Virus record (IMG/VR): IMGVR_UViG_3300018059_000012
Coordinates: 1-64,000 of that record
DNA: 64,000 nt
Reading direction: 5' to 3' (one strand)
Source of the DNA: a virus
The translations under genes and the position numbers were made by a program. Positions 57,151 through 64,000 of the stretch are shown piece by piece. The first letter of the stretch is position 1. Every line of letters starts with the position of its first letter. Below the pieces are notes generated by a model. It was given only the letters and a program-made list of their open reading frames with translations, was not told the origin of the DNA and did not search any database.

Positions 57151-58922
57151 CCAGTGAATACGCGTCATTCAGTATCGACTCAACGTTGGAGCTGGTTGCC
57201 GATGGCTTCAACGCTGAGATCAACGATAGTGAGCTGTTCAGGCAGGCATCACCAGCCGATCGAGTTTCACTCGCGCTTGGATTGCTTGATGGGACCCAGC
57301 TGAAGACGATCTCACAGATTACACTCGGGATCATCGACGAATACGAAATCACGATTAGTCCGAATAATGTCAATGGGCGAATTCGTGGGCGGGATCCATC
57401 AGCACTCCTGCTGGACTCGTACTTCAAGAAGCGGTACATCAGGCTGCCAGCACCCCCGACAGTTTCGACATTCGTCCCGCCTATTGGGGCAATCCCTGAA
57501 GTGAAGGGGCGATTCACGGCCTCGCAGATCGCTGCTGAGGTCGTGGCGAGCGTGGGTCTGACGCTCTCCTATGAGACCATCGACTATGAACTACAGGCGA
57601 CGTTCGAAGCGGTTGGGCGTGTTATCGATATTCTCAGGAACCTCATTCGTCCCTGGACATTCGTTGAGCCGTTTCGCACAGACATCTTCATCATGGGACA
57701 AACTATAGTTCTGCGACAGCGCCCGTTTCCGGTGACAACGCCGACGTACTTCCTCACGCTCAACGAAGTTCGGCGGAAACAGGTCACGATCCGCAAGCGC
57801 AAGACCAAGAAGGTAGGGATTCTCACGCTTCGTGGCGCCAAGATTGCCGAGTCACTCACCATCGATCCGGACAATGTGACGACAGGTGGATTCAACAATC
57901 TGTTCATCTCTGGCGAGCAGACCGAAGATGATATCCAGGAGAACTTTGCCCCACCTGACGTCTTACAGAGCATTGTCCACACGACGTCAGTGTTCCAGAT
58001 GCCGGCACATATCTTGCTTCGCTCGACCAAAGAAGAATTCATCAAAGATCAAACTGGCCTGATTATGAAAACGCGAGAAAAGATTAACAACCGATGGTCG
58101 TCGGTTGCCTTCGATTCATCCGGGCAAGTTGGACAACCCAAGCAGGAAGAGTCACTGATCACACGTGAACGTATTGATAAATCGGATGAGTCAAAAGTTT
58201 TTCGCGTATGGGATATTGAATCAATTGGTTACTCATACAATAGCAGTGGATTTCTGACCGGTGAAACCGATGTTACCAAGACGCTTGATCTGCAGGAAAA
58301 TGTACCGGTTGGTTTCTCGGAGCAGCTTGGGACACTTTTTGGCACAGCAGGAACTGGGCAATTCATCAATGCGACACAGACAGTTAAAACGCTTCGACCA
58401 AAAGGCAATCAGCTCGTCGAACAGATTGCCACTGATTACATCTGGAACAGTGGCGACAATGATTGGGATTTTCTCATGCGTCGAACACAGACGCAAGGTG
58501 GGTTTCAACCTGGTGGACCAGGACGAGCCGCCCCCATCTCACGGACCAATACTGCTGATGGGCAGCCCGGCATCGGTGGCTCCCGCCAAATCGAGCTCAC
58601 GATCGTGCTCTCGACAGACAATGATGCGCAGGACATCGAGATCGGCGACGAGAACCTTGACATTGGGGCGCTCCAGCAATTGCAAGCGCAGTTCGTGGCG
58701 GTTCAGGGGATGTACGAGTATGAAATCATCTTCGATGGGATCGGGATGCCGTTCGTCCAGCGCGGCAAGACTGTTGCCTTCGTTGGGATCGAAGTCGAGG
58801 ATGGAAGTCTCTTGAATATTCCGCCCGTGATCATTACGAGCGTGCGGAGCAAGTACGTGGAGAAGGATGATAAGTCAGAGTATGTGCTCAACGCCACCGG
58901 CTTTGGGTGGCAGGCTGCCTAA
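57147..58922 (+). CDS. Tail hub protein
   Basis: 591 residues, ATGA start. Residues 1-180 resemble the gp27/gpD hub fold: NGRIRGRDPSALLLDSYF is typical of these proteins, followed by FTASQIAAEVVASVGL and the strand-rich LRNLIRPWTFVEPF. The C-terminal half has Gln-rich and acidic loops and ends with a conserved-looking SVRSKYVEKDDKSEY. It caps the tube and holds the tail tip. Confidence 0.65.
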   Translation: MTSEYASFSIDSTLELVADGFNAEINDSELFRQASPADRVSLALGLLDGTQLKTISQITLGIIDEYEITISPNNVNGRIRGRDPSALLLDSYFKKRYIRLPAPPTVSTFVPPIGAIPEVKGRFTASQIAAEVVASVGLTLSYETIDYELQATFEAVGRVIDILRNLIRPWTFVEPFRTDIFIMGQTIVLRQRPFPVTTPTYFLTLNEVRRKQVTIRKRKTKKVGILTLRGAKIAESLTIDPDNVTTGGFNNLFISGEQTEDDIQENFAPPDVLQSIVHTTSVFQMPAHILLRSTKEEFIKDQTGLIMKTREKINNRWSSVAFDSSGQVGQPKQEESLITRERIDKSDESKVFRVWDIESIGYSYNSSGFLTGETDVTKTLDLQENVPVGFSEQLGTLFGTAGTGQFINATQTVKTLRPKGNQLVEQIATDYIWNSGDNDWDFLMRRTQTQGGFQPGGPGRAAPISRTNTADGQPGIGGSRQIELTIVLSTDNDAQDIEIGDENLDIGALQQLQAQFVAVQGMYEYEIIFDGIGMPFVQRGKTVAFVGIEVEDGSLLNIPPVIITSVRSKYVEKDDKSEYVLNATGFGWQAA

Positions 58923-58938
58923 AGAAGGAAAGAACGAC

Positions 58939-59241
58939 ATGGCATTCAGACGAATGGTGAATCAGTACACGACGCTCATGCAGAACGGTGACGTGCAGGG
59001 ACTCCGAAATCAGCGCATTACGATGGTCGGTAAGACGACGCCGAGCGATTCTGATGAGGCCTTCTTTGACACCGCGACCATGACGGCAGTCTCCACGACT
59101 GCCGGTGGGACAGCATTCTTTCGCGGACGCACTGTCCAGGCCAGACAATCGAATGACGAACCACTGACCGCCGGGCAGGTGGTTTTTATCACCAAGACTC
59201 GCGACGGTGAGTTCGTCATTGATGGATCCGTCAAGGGCTGA
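58939..59241 (+). CDS. Small tail-tip protein
   Basis: 100 residues from ATG 58939, with AACGACATG at the start. Beta-rich (AFFRGRTVQARQSNDEPLTA then VVFITKTRDGEFVI), like small spike or hub-associated proteins. Unknown. Confidence 0.5.
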   Translation: MAFRRMVNQYTTLMQNGDVQGLRNQRITMVGKTTPSDSDEAFFDTATMTAVSTTAGGTAFFRGRTVQARQSNDEPLTAGQVVFITKTRDGEFVIDGSVKG

Positions 59242-61592
59242 TGCCGATCGAGTTCACCCCGTCTAGGCGTCTTATCGACGCATATCTCAAGCTCAGGAAA
59301 CGTCTGCGTGGCGAGAACCCTGAAGCCAATCAAATCAAGAGCGAAGCGATCGAAGCTGTGAATGAGGATGGGACGTACGTCGTTAAGGGTGCCAACATCC
59401 CGGCAAGTGGAAACGTGAAGCTTTCGTCAGGACAGCGTGTTGATGTTGTCTTCAAGAATGCCCGCCCACGTGTGATCGTCGGACACAATGCCCGCCGGGC
59501 ACACTTTGGTCCTGATGTTGTGCCGATTGGAAATGGTGTCGTCGAAGAATTGTTGATTTTACAGAATCAGATCTACTTTCGGAATGACAGGCAGTTCACA
59601 CAACTAAAGATCAACAATCTTGATATTGAATTCGAATCCCCACCACTTGGTGTCCGCTGGGGATTAGATCGGCAGCACTTCCATGTTGTCATGGAAAATC
59701 ACATCTACAACATCTATAAGATCACGCGTGATCCGGCGAAGGTACTGGCGGAGAAAACACCTGTCGTCAAGTTCATCAAACAGATTGCGCTCGAGACAAT
59801 GCTCACGACCCTGCTGTTCGAGTTCTTTACATTCTCGATCACAGAGAGTAAGACGTATACAGTTAAGTGGATGGTCTTTCCGATTGGCTTCACGACTGAT
59901 CACGACACGTTGATCTCAGGACCGCATACCTTGGGCACGGCGGTATCTGGAACGTTTACTGTGACACCACAGCACTTCATGCACCTCAGTGGTCCTGACA
60001 TCGGGCAGTTCAAGGAGCTGCTTGGGAACCAGATGATTGTGCGGATCGCCGTTACCGATGTGATCGTCAACGCTGATGGGCATCTGATTATCTGTCTCTC
60101 GCTTGTGTGCGATACGTGTCCAGGCGATACAGACATTGATCAAGAGCCGTTCGTCTGGGCTCGTCTTGGGACACCACCAGGGCCGGATGGGTTCTTGGCG
60201 CCAGTAAATCAAGGTCCAGTCGGTGAACCGTTTCTTCTTCCGACGCCACCGATTGATCTGTCTATTGCATCGGCCCCAGCATTCGAGCATCATGCATTTT
60301 TTATCAATGCGACACTCGAACAAGTCTTGTGGCGGAGTCTACCTCTGTCGTTCACAGCATCACGGTTGGAACTCAAAACTGTTTCGGGTCCTGGACACAA
60401 TGCCTTCAATGTGTTCAATCCGGCGATTGCACTGATTGATCCAGGGTTCGTTGATCCTCTTGCAATCCCGCCGGACTACTACAGGATTGGGGCGGCACAG
60501 TTGGCCATCGCCTCCTCAATCATGTTCAATGTAGGATCGATCAATGATGAGTGGCTCATTGCAGAAGCCTTTGCCGAGTTTGCAGATTCACCAGCCTTTG
60601 AGAGCGAAACGTTTGAAATCAGCACTCCATTGGGGTATACGTTTTTTAACCCAGTGTTGACGCCAGTGACTCCGCTTGCCTTGACAGTGCTTGCTTCGTC
60701 AGATACTGAGATGGTGTTGGAGCAAGGAATTTGGATACCAACACTACAAGCAGCCACCTATCGACGTATCAATGTTTCTTCATCGGAGGCGTACGCGGCC
60801 CGATATCAGTTGCGCATACTTCGTCTCCTCCGCTGGGACGCGGATCCACTCAAACAGCGTCTTGTGATTGTGGTGACAGCTGATGTAGCCGACGAACCAT
60901 TTGTCGGGCAGGTGACACGCCCGGAACGTGTTTGGATCTACATCATCGATGGACAAGGAAAAATTGTTCGTACCGTACTCAACAACAGGGCTGTGTTCCA
61001 GGACTTCCGGTTTACCGTCGAATCGATCACGCCACGACATGTCTTGCTTCAGATCATCTGCACAATCTCTGATGTCATCAATGATAATCAGTCGTTCCTG
61101 TATCTCATTGATCTTGAAACTGGGCTGAACTCAACGGTGACAGGGAACGCTACAGATACTGAGCCAGCAGTGCTGCTCCAACTCTACGCGTTATGGCCAC
61201 GCTTTGTCTATAGTGCGGCAGAACCAAAGCGACGATTTCTTGCAAGCGCGTTCAATAAACTTGGCGCGCCGATATTAAAGTTGACAGCGGCAACAGCAAG
61301 CATGACGAATAAACTGATGCCGCCTGCTGATGCCCGACTCAAGCAGGCTGGTGTGTTGATTGACGTTCCAAAGCAGTTTGTTGCTGAACGGCAGAGTCGA
61401 TGGGATGCCTGGTTTCAAATTGTTTCCCAGAATATCGAGCTGCCATCGTCCACTGATCTGACAACCTATCAGATCTTCGAGTGGCAGAGTATGCCACCAA
61501 TGGATGTCCAGTTGATTACAGATACGCGTTTCATCGGTGTCAGAGAAGCTGGCAAAGCCTTTGACTCTCAGGTGAAGGTACCGGCAGCATGA
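59241..61592 (+). CDS. Large tail protein
   Basis: 783 residues, one-base overlap with the previous gene. An N-terminal segment NPEANQIKSEAIEAVNEDGT then GNVKLSSGQRVDVVFKNARP resembles OB-fold-like tail proteins. The remainder is long, beta-rich and AT-richer than the head genes. Probably a central tip or receptor-binding fibre. No enzymatic motif seen. Confidence 0.5.
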   Translation: MPIEFTPSRRLIDAYLKLRKRLRGENPEANQIKSEAIEAVNEDGTYVVKGANIPASGNVKLSSGQRVDVVFKNARPRVIVGHNARRAHFGPDVVPIGNGVVEELLILQNQIYFRNDRQFTQLKINNLDIEFESPPLGVRWGLDRQHFHVVMENHIYNIYKITRDPAKVLAEKTPVVKFIKQIALETMLTTLLFEFFTFSITESKTYTVKWMVFPIGFTTDHDTLISGPHTLGTAVSGTFTVTPQHFMHLSGPDIGQFKELLGNQMIVRIAVTDVIVNADGHLIICLSLVCDTCPGDTDIDQEPFVWARLGTPPGPDGFLAPVNQGPVGEPFLLPTPPIDLSIASAPAFEHHAFFINATLEQVLWRSLPLSFTASRLELKTVSGPGHNAFNVFNPAIALIDPGFVDPLAIPPDYYRIGAAQLAIASSIMFNVGSINDEWLIAEAFAEFADSPAFESETFEISTPLGYTFFNPVLTPVTPLALTVLASSDTEMVLEQGIWIPTLQAATYRRINVSSSEAYAARYQLRILRLLRWDADPLKQRLVIVVTADVADEPFVGQVTRPERVWIYIIDGQGKIVRTVLNNRAVFQDFRFTVESITPRHVLLQIICTISDVINDNQSFLYLIDLETGLNSTVTGNATDTEPAVLLQLYALWPRFVYSAAEPKRRFLASAFNKLGAPILKLTAATASMTNKLMPPADARLKQAGVLIDVPKQFVAERQSRWDAWFQIVSQNIELPSSTDLTTYQIFEWQSMPPMDVQLITDTRFIGVREAGKAFDSQVKVPAA

Positions 61593-62086
61593 TCAAGACA
61601 ATGACGAGCATTATTTCATTCGACGAACGGGATGAACTTGAAGCATGGATTACACGGGATTGGCAGTGGGCAATGGGTGGTGTTCGCCCACCACATGGAT
61701 GGCGACCATCTCAGAAATGGAAAACACCACCGCCATTGTTTGATGCGGTTGGTGAACGTGTTCGGATATGGTTGGGCATTGATGAATGGCAGCCCGAGCC
61801 ACGCTTTGGGTGGACTGCAAACTATCAACCAACGTTGACATGGGTGACTGAACATTGTGATCCAGAGATTGCAGGGTTCATACATCTTCGGGCAAATGTA
61901 CTGGTGACTCGTCCACCATCTGGCGGCATGCCTATTGTCGGTGGACGTAAACTGTCATTGATGCAACGCGACGCCTGGGCGTTGAATACAGCTGTGCTTC
62001 ATAGCTCGACGCGCAGTGTTGGTGGTCCACGGCTGCTCTGTTCGTATGGATTTTTAGTCCCGAGTAGCAGTCCTGCAGTTTTGTGA
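61589..62086 (+). CDS. Tail-associated hypothetical protein
   Basis: 165 residues, ATGA overlap. Trp-rich (WITRDWQWAMGGVRPPHGWR). It stands between the large tail protein and the lysozyme. Family unknown. Confidence 0.5.
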   Translation: MIKTMTSIISFDERDELEAWITRDWQWAMGGVRPPHGWRPSQKWKTPPPLFDAVGERVRIWLGIDEWQPEPRFGWTANYQPTLTWVTEHCDPEIAGFIHLRANVLVTRPPSGGMPIVGGRKLSLMQRDAWALNTAVLHSSTRSVGGPRLLCSYGFLVPSSSPAVL

Positions 62087-62096
62087 AGGAGACGAT

Positions 62097-62615
62097 ATGG
62101 CATCATTTGTTCTTGCATATCCGGCGGTCCTGAAGATCGAAGCTGGCTATGTCAACGACCCTAACGATCCGGGGGGCGAGACAAACTTTGGCATCACGAA
62201 GCGGGATCATCCGGATGAGGACATCAAGAACCTGACGAAGGAGCGGGCTATCGCCATCTACAAGGCGAAGTACTGGGATCCACTTCGCCTTGACTTCATC
62301 AACGATCAGGAGATCGCCGACAAGCTGCTCGACATGTCAGTCAATCTAGGAACGGAAACGACTGCTATGCGGTTGCAGCGTGCGTTGAATTACACGCTCG
62401 TCGGTCGTCCAGTCATCATCGATGGTGACATTGGTCCACAGACTCTTGCCGCGATCAACGCGCTGGCGAGAGTAGCTGCGATCGGCCCAGACCTGGAGAC
62501 CCTGGGCCTCGCACTCCGCGCCTATCATGCGGCGCGGTATATCGAACTCGTCGAAGGACCAGACCCTCGTTTCGATACGTTTGCAAAGGGCTGGCTCCGG
62601 CGTGCGATGAAGTAA
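62097..62615 (+). CDS. Endolysin, GH108 lysozyme
   Basis: 172 residues. VLKIEAGYVNDPNDPGGETN holds the family signature, with the catalytic Glu in IEAGYVND, and GITKRDHPDED continues it. YWDPLRLDFINDQEIADKLL and AALNAL-type helices with IDGDIGPQT follow the family layout. GH108 enzymes (N-acetylmuramidases such as phage lysozyme) cut the host peptidoglycan. No signal peptide, so a holin or other export route is needed. AAGGAGACGATATG start. Confidence 0.88.
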   Translation: MASFVLAYPAVLKIEAGYVNDPNDPGGETNFGITKRDHPDEDIKNLTKERAIAIYKAKYWDPLRLDFINDQEIADKLLDMSVNLGTETTAMRLQRALNYTLVGRPVIIDGDIGPQTLAAINALARVAAIGPDLETLGLALRAYHAARYIELVEGPDPRFDTFAKGWLRRAMK

Positions 62616-62638
62616 ACCCGAACAAGAGGGAGGGAATC

Positions 62639-63451
62639 ATGTTCAGCAATCTCAGTCCAACGACGACCCTGACCATCGCACTGGTGCTCGGGGCCGTGCT
62701 CGGGGCTTTCTTCAGGCTCTGGGTCAGTCCGGCATTCGTGACATTCTCCAAGCAGCTCGTCACCGAGATCGCCTTCAACGGTCTCGCAGCGGTGCTGATC
62801 CCACATGCCGGGGCCATCATTCCAGGTCTCGACGTGACCAGCTTACCACCGCTGGCGGCGTTCGCCGTGATGGCGTTCATCGCTTCAGGCAGTGGTGACT
62901 TCGTGGGGAACATCAGGAAGCTATTCAGTGGTACCAGTACCGGTCTTGCCGGCAAGATCGTGTCATGGATCCTGATTGGATTCCTGGCGATCGGGCTGAC
63001 CACCGCCTGTGCGAGCAGTGGTGTCGGCAAGGCTGTGCAGGCTGCCGATGCGCAGAAGCAACTCGTCGAACGAGCAGCGGTGGAGTTCGTCAAGCTGAAG
63101 CTTCGGGGTGATCCGCGTATCACACCTGCGGTGTACGAGCAGGGGCGGGCCGCCTACGAGAAGTATCAGGGTGCGCAGGCAGGTCTTGCGGAGGCCCTGT
63201 CATCCTGGAAGGTAGTGAGCAATCCGGAGAACGAGAACAAGCTACAGGCGGCGCTCGCCGAGGTTACGAAGAACATCGACTTCTACCTCGCTCTCGTCGG
63301 CAAGTTCGTCAACCTGGAGGATCTGAAAAAGAAGATCAGCGCTGGGGCGGTGGAGGAAATCAAGACCACCTCTGCTGCTCCGACCTGGTTCGAGATCTAC
63401 TACAGCGCGAGCACGGAGCATTTCACACTCGCCGCGCAGGGGAGGTACTAG
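62639..63451 (+). CDS. Membrane protein, holin-like plus lipoprotein-like part
   Basis: 270 residues. Four hydrophobic segments within residues 1-125 (for example TLTIALVLGAVLGAFF and SWILIGFLAIGL). The last segment ends GLTTAC-A, like a lipoprotein signal, and is followed by a soluble helical domain (ADAQKQLVERAAVEFVKLKL). Two reading options: a holin with a long periplasmic tail, or a fused holin and lipoprotein. An internal GTG at 62960 could give the lipoprotein alone. Its place directly after the lysozyme supports a lysis role. Confidence 0.6.
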   Translation: MFSNLSPTTTLTIALVLGAVLGAFFRLWVSPAFVTFSKQLVTEIAFNGLAAVLIPHAGAIIPGLDVTSLPPLAAFAVMAFIASGSGDFVGNIRKLFSGTSTGLAGKIVSWILIGFLAIGLTTACASSGVGKAVQAADAQKQLVERAAVEFVKLKLRGDPRITPAVYEQGRAAYEKYQGAQAGLAEALSSWKVVSNPENENKLQAALAEVTKNIDFYLALVGKFVNLEDLKKKISAGAVEEIKTTSAAPTWFEIYYSASTEHFTLAAQGRY

Positions 63452-63454
63452 ATC

Positions 63455-63742
63455 ATGGGAGCGGAAGCGGCAGCAGGACTCATTCTGCAACTGATCGGGC
63501 AGGCGTTCGGGGCAGCAAAGAACGCCGGTCTGGTCGGCAACCCCGACTGGGTGAAGTACGTGGAGGCTGGACTCTACATGGCCAGCAAGGCGAAGGACAT
63601 CCTCGGGGACATCTTCTCGAACCCGTCGAAGTACGACAACATGACGCCGGAGCAGATCAAAGCGTTGCTGATGCCGAAGACGTGGGACGAGATCGAGATG
63701 CAGGCGATGGCAGAGCTGGCCGCTGAAGGCAGTGGCGGGTAG
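63455..63742 (+). CDS. Small helical protein of the lysis region
   Basis: 95 residues, Ala-rich amphipathic N-terminus (GAEAAAGLILQLIGQAFGAA) and acidic C-terminus (MQAMAELAAEGSGG). Might associate with membranes or with the preceding product. A hairpin follows. Confidence 0.5.
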   Translation: MGAEAAAGLILQLIGQAFGAAKNAGLVGNPDWVKYVEAGLYMASKAKDILGDIFSNPSKYDNMTPEQIKALLMPKTWDEIEMQAMAELAAEGSGG

Positions 63743-63759
63743 CAGGGCAATCCACGACG

Positions 63760-63791
63760 GCACCGCCCGGTGATGTCAGGCCGGGCGGTGC
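63760..63791 (+). terminator. GC-rich hairpin without U tract
   Basis: GCACCGCCCGG (63760-63770) pairs exactly with CCGGGCGGTGC (63781-63791), loop TGATGTCAGG. Same type as the hairpins at 6143, 46277 and 49882. Confidence 0.55.
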
Positions 63792-63804
63792 ATGGGAGAG
63801 CATG

Positions 63805-64000
63805 ATGGGAAAGAAAGTGGTTGTAGCACCGGTCCCACCCAAGGCGTCGCTCTCTGATCTGTGGGAGCAGTTCGGATCCCTCGGGCAGGGCATTGTTAAG
63901 ATCGGCGTGGCGGTCGCGATGCTCTACTCGCTGTATCTGTGGGGATCTGGCAAGATCGTTTGGGCTGATGAGCTCACCCAGCTTGTCGCGGATTTTACCT
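63805..64000 (+). CDS. Membrane protein, 3' end outside window
   Basis: Starts at ATG 63805 (ATG 63802 is one codon upstream) after GGGAGAG. The visible 65 residues have a basic start (MGKKVVVAPVPPKAS), then a helix and a transmembrane segment (VKIGVAVAMLYSLYLWG). Truncated by the window end, so length and family cannot be judged. Confidence 0.5.
   Translation, partial: MGKKVVVAPVPPKASLSDLWEQFGSLGQGIVKIGVAVAMLYSLYLWGSGKIVWADELTQLVADFT

Noticed and set aside
53022-62086. Depolymerase or endosialidase in the tail proteins
   Set aside because: No catalytic motif or pectate-lyase/sialidase Asp-box pattern seen; only lectin- and Ig-like features.
1-64000. tRNA genes, CRISPR arrays, integrase or att sites
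   Set aside because: No cloverleaf, spaced direct repeats or recombinase signature was found by reading; the repeats seen are coding.

Overview
The window is part of a tailed double-stranded DNA phage genome (Caudoviricetes), most likely siphovirus-like. It carries a large terminase, portal, SPP1-gp7/Mu-F-type head protein, capsid protease, HK97-like major capsid protein, Mu-gpG-like tail completion protein, tail tube, tape measure, tail hub and GH108 lysozyme. No tail sheath or baseplate wedge gene was recognised. Every supported gene is on the + strand, and most neighbours are joined by ATGA, TGATG or GTGA stop/start overlaps. No integrase, repressor, tRNA, CRISPR array or insertion sequence was recognised. 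The host is unknown. Lipobox signal peptides, Tat-like N-termini and a GH108 endolysin hint at a diderm (Gram-negative) host, but this is inference.

Layout. 1-4458: DNA metabolism (SbcD, a tiny zinc ribbon, SbcC, a thymidylate-synthase-fold enzyme with altered active-site residues, a RuvC-like resolvase, a KH-domain protein). 4459-7110: a cassette of exported proteins (lipoprotein, one-TM peptide, three signal-peptide proteins) with a candidate promoter in front and a strong terminator behind. 7109-10980: small zinc-binding proteins mixed with nucleotide enzymes (MazG-like pyrophosphohydrolase, dCTP deaminase) and a DEDD exonuclease. 10993-27203: from a TerS-like HTH protein to the terL start, a long accessory block with glycan-type enzymes, many small Cys/His proteins, small membrane proteins and a GC-richer sub-block (about 17.6-20.0 kb). 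27203-46253: packaging and head genes, with a GT29 sialyltransferase-like gene between terL and portal. 46323-50621: head completion, neck, tail tube and candidate tail chaperones. 50635-62086: tape measure and tail tip/fibre proteins. 62097-64000: lysis region, cut by the window end.

How the genes may work together. The SbcCD pair, RuvC-like resolvase and exonuclease fit recombination-dependent replication and end processing. The TS-fold enzyme, dCTP deaminase and MazG-like protein reshape the deoxynucleotide pool. In the TS-fold enzyme the position that distinguishes dUMP enzymes from dCMP hydroxymethylases carries the Asp of the latter, so cytosine modification is a possibility. Six glycan-type enzymes, two of them fused to methyltransferase domains, could build or cap a glycan on the virion, the host surface or modified DNA. 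In the head module, several proteins are multi-domain fusions: gp7-like head protein plus Nudix, and protease plus acidic scaffold plus zinc ribbon. Two adjacent proteins share five copies of an EGGPGSG motif, and two distant structural proteins share an IP(I/V)(D/E)S repeat.

Expression signals seen directly are strong AGGAGG-type ribosome sites, a recurring AACGACA element just upstream of several of them, GC-rich hairpins without a U tract after likely abundant genes, two classical terminators, and a nested RNA-like inverted repeat at 39899-40033.
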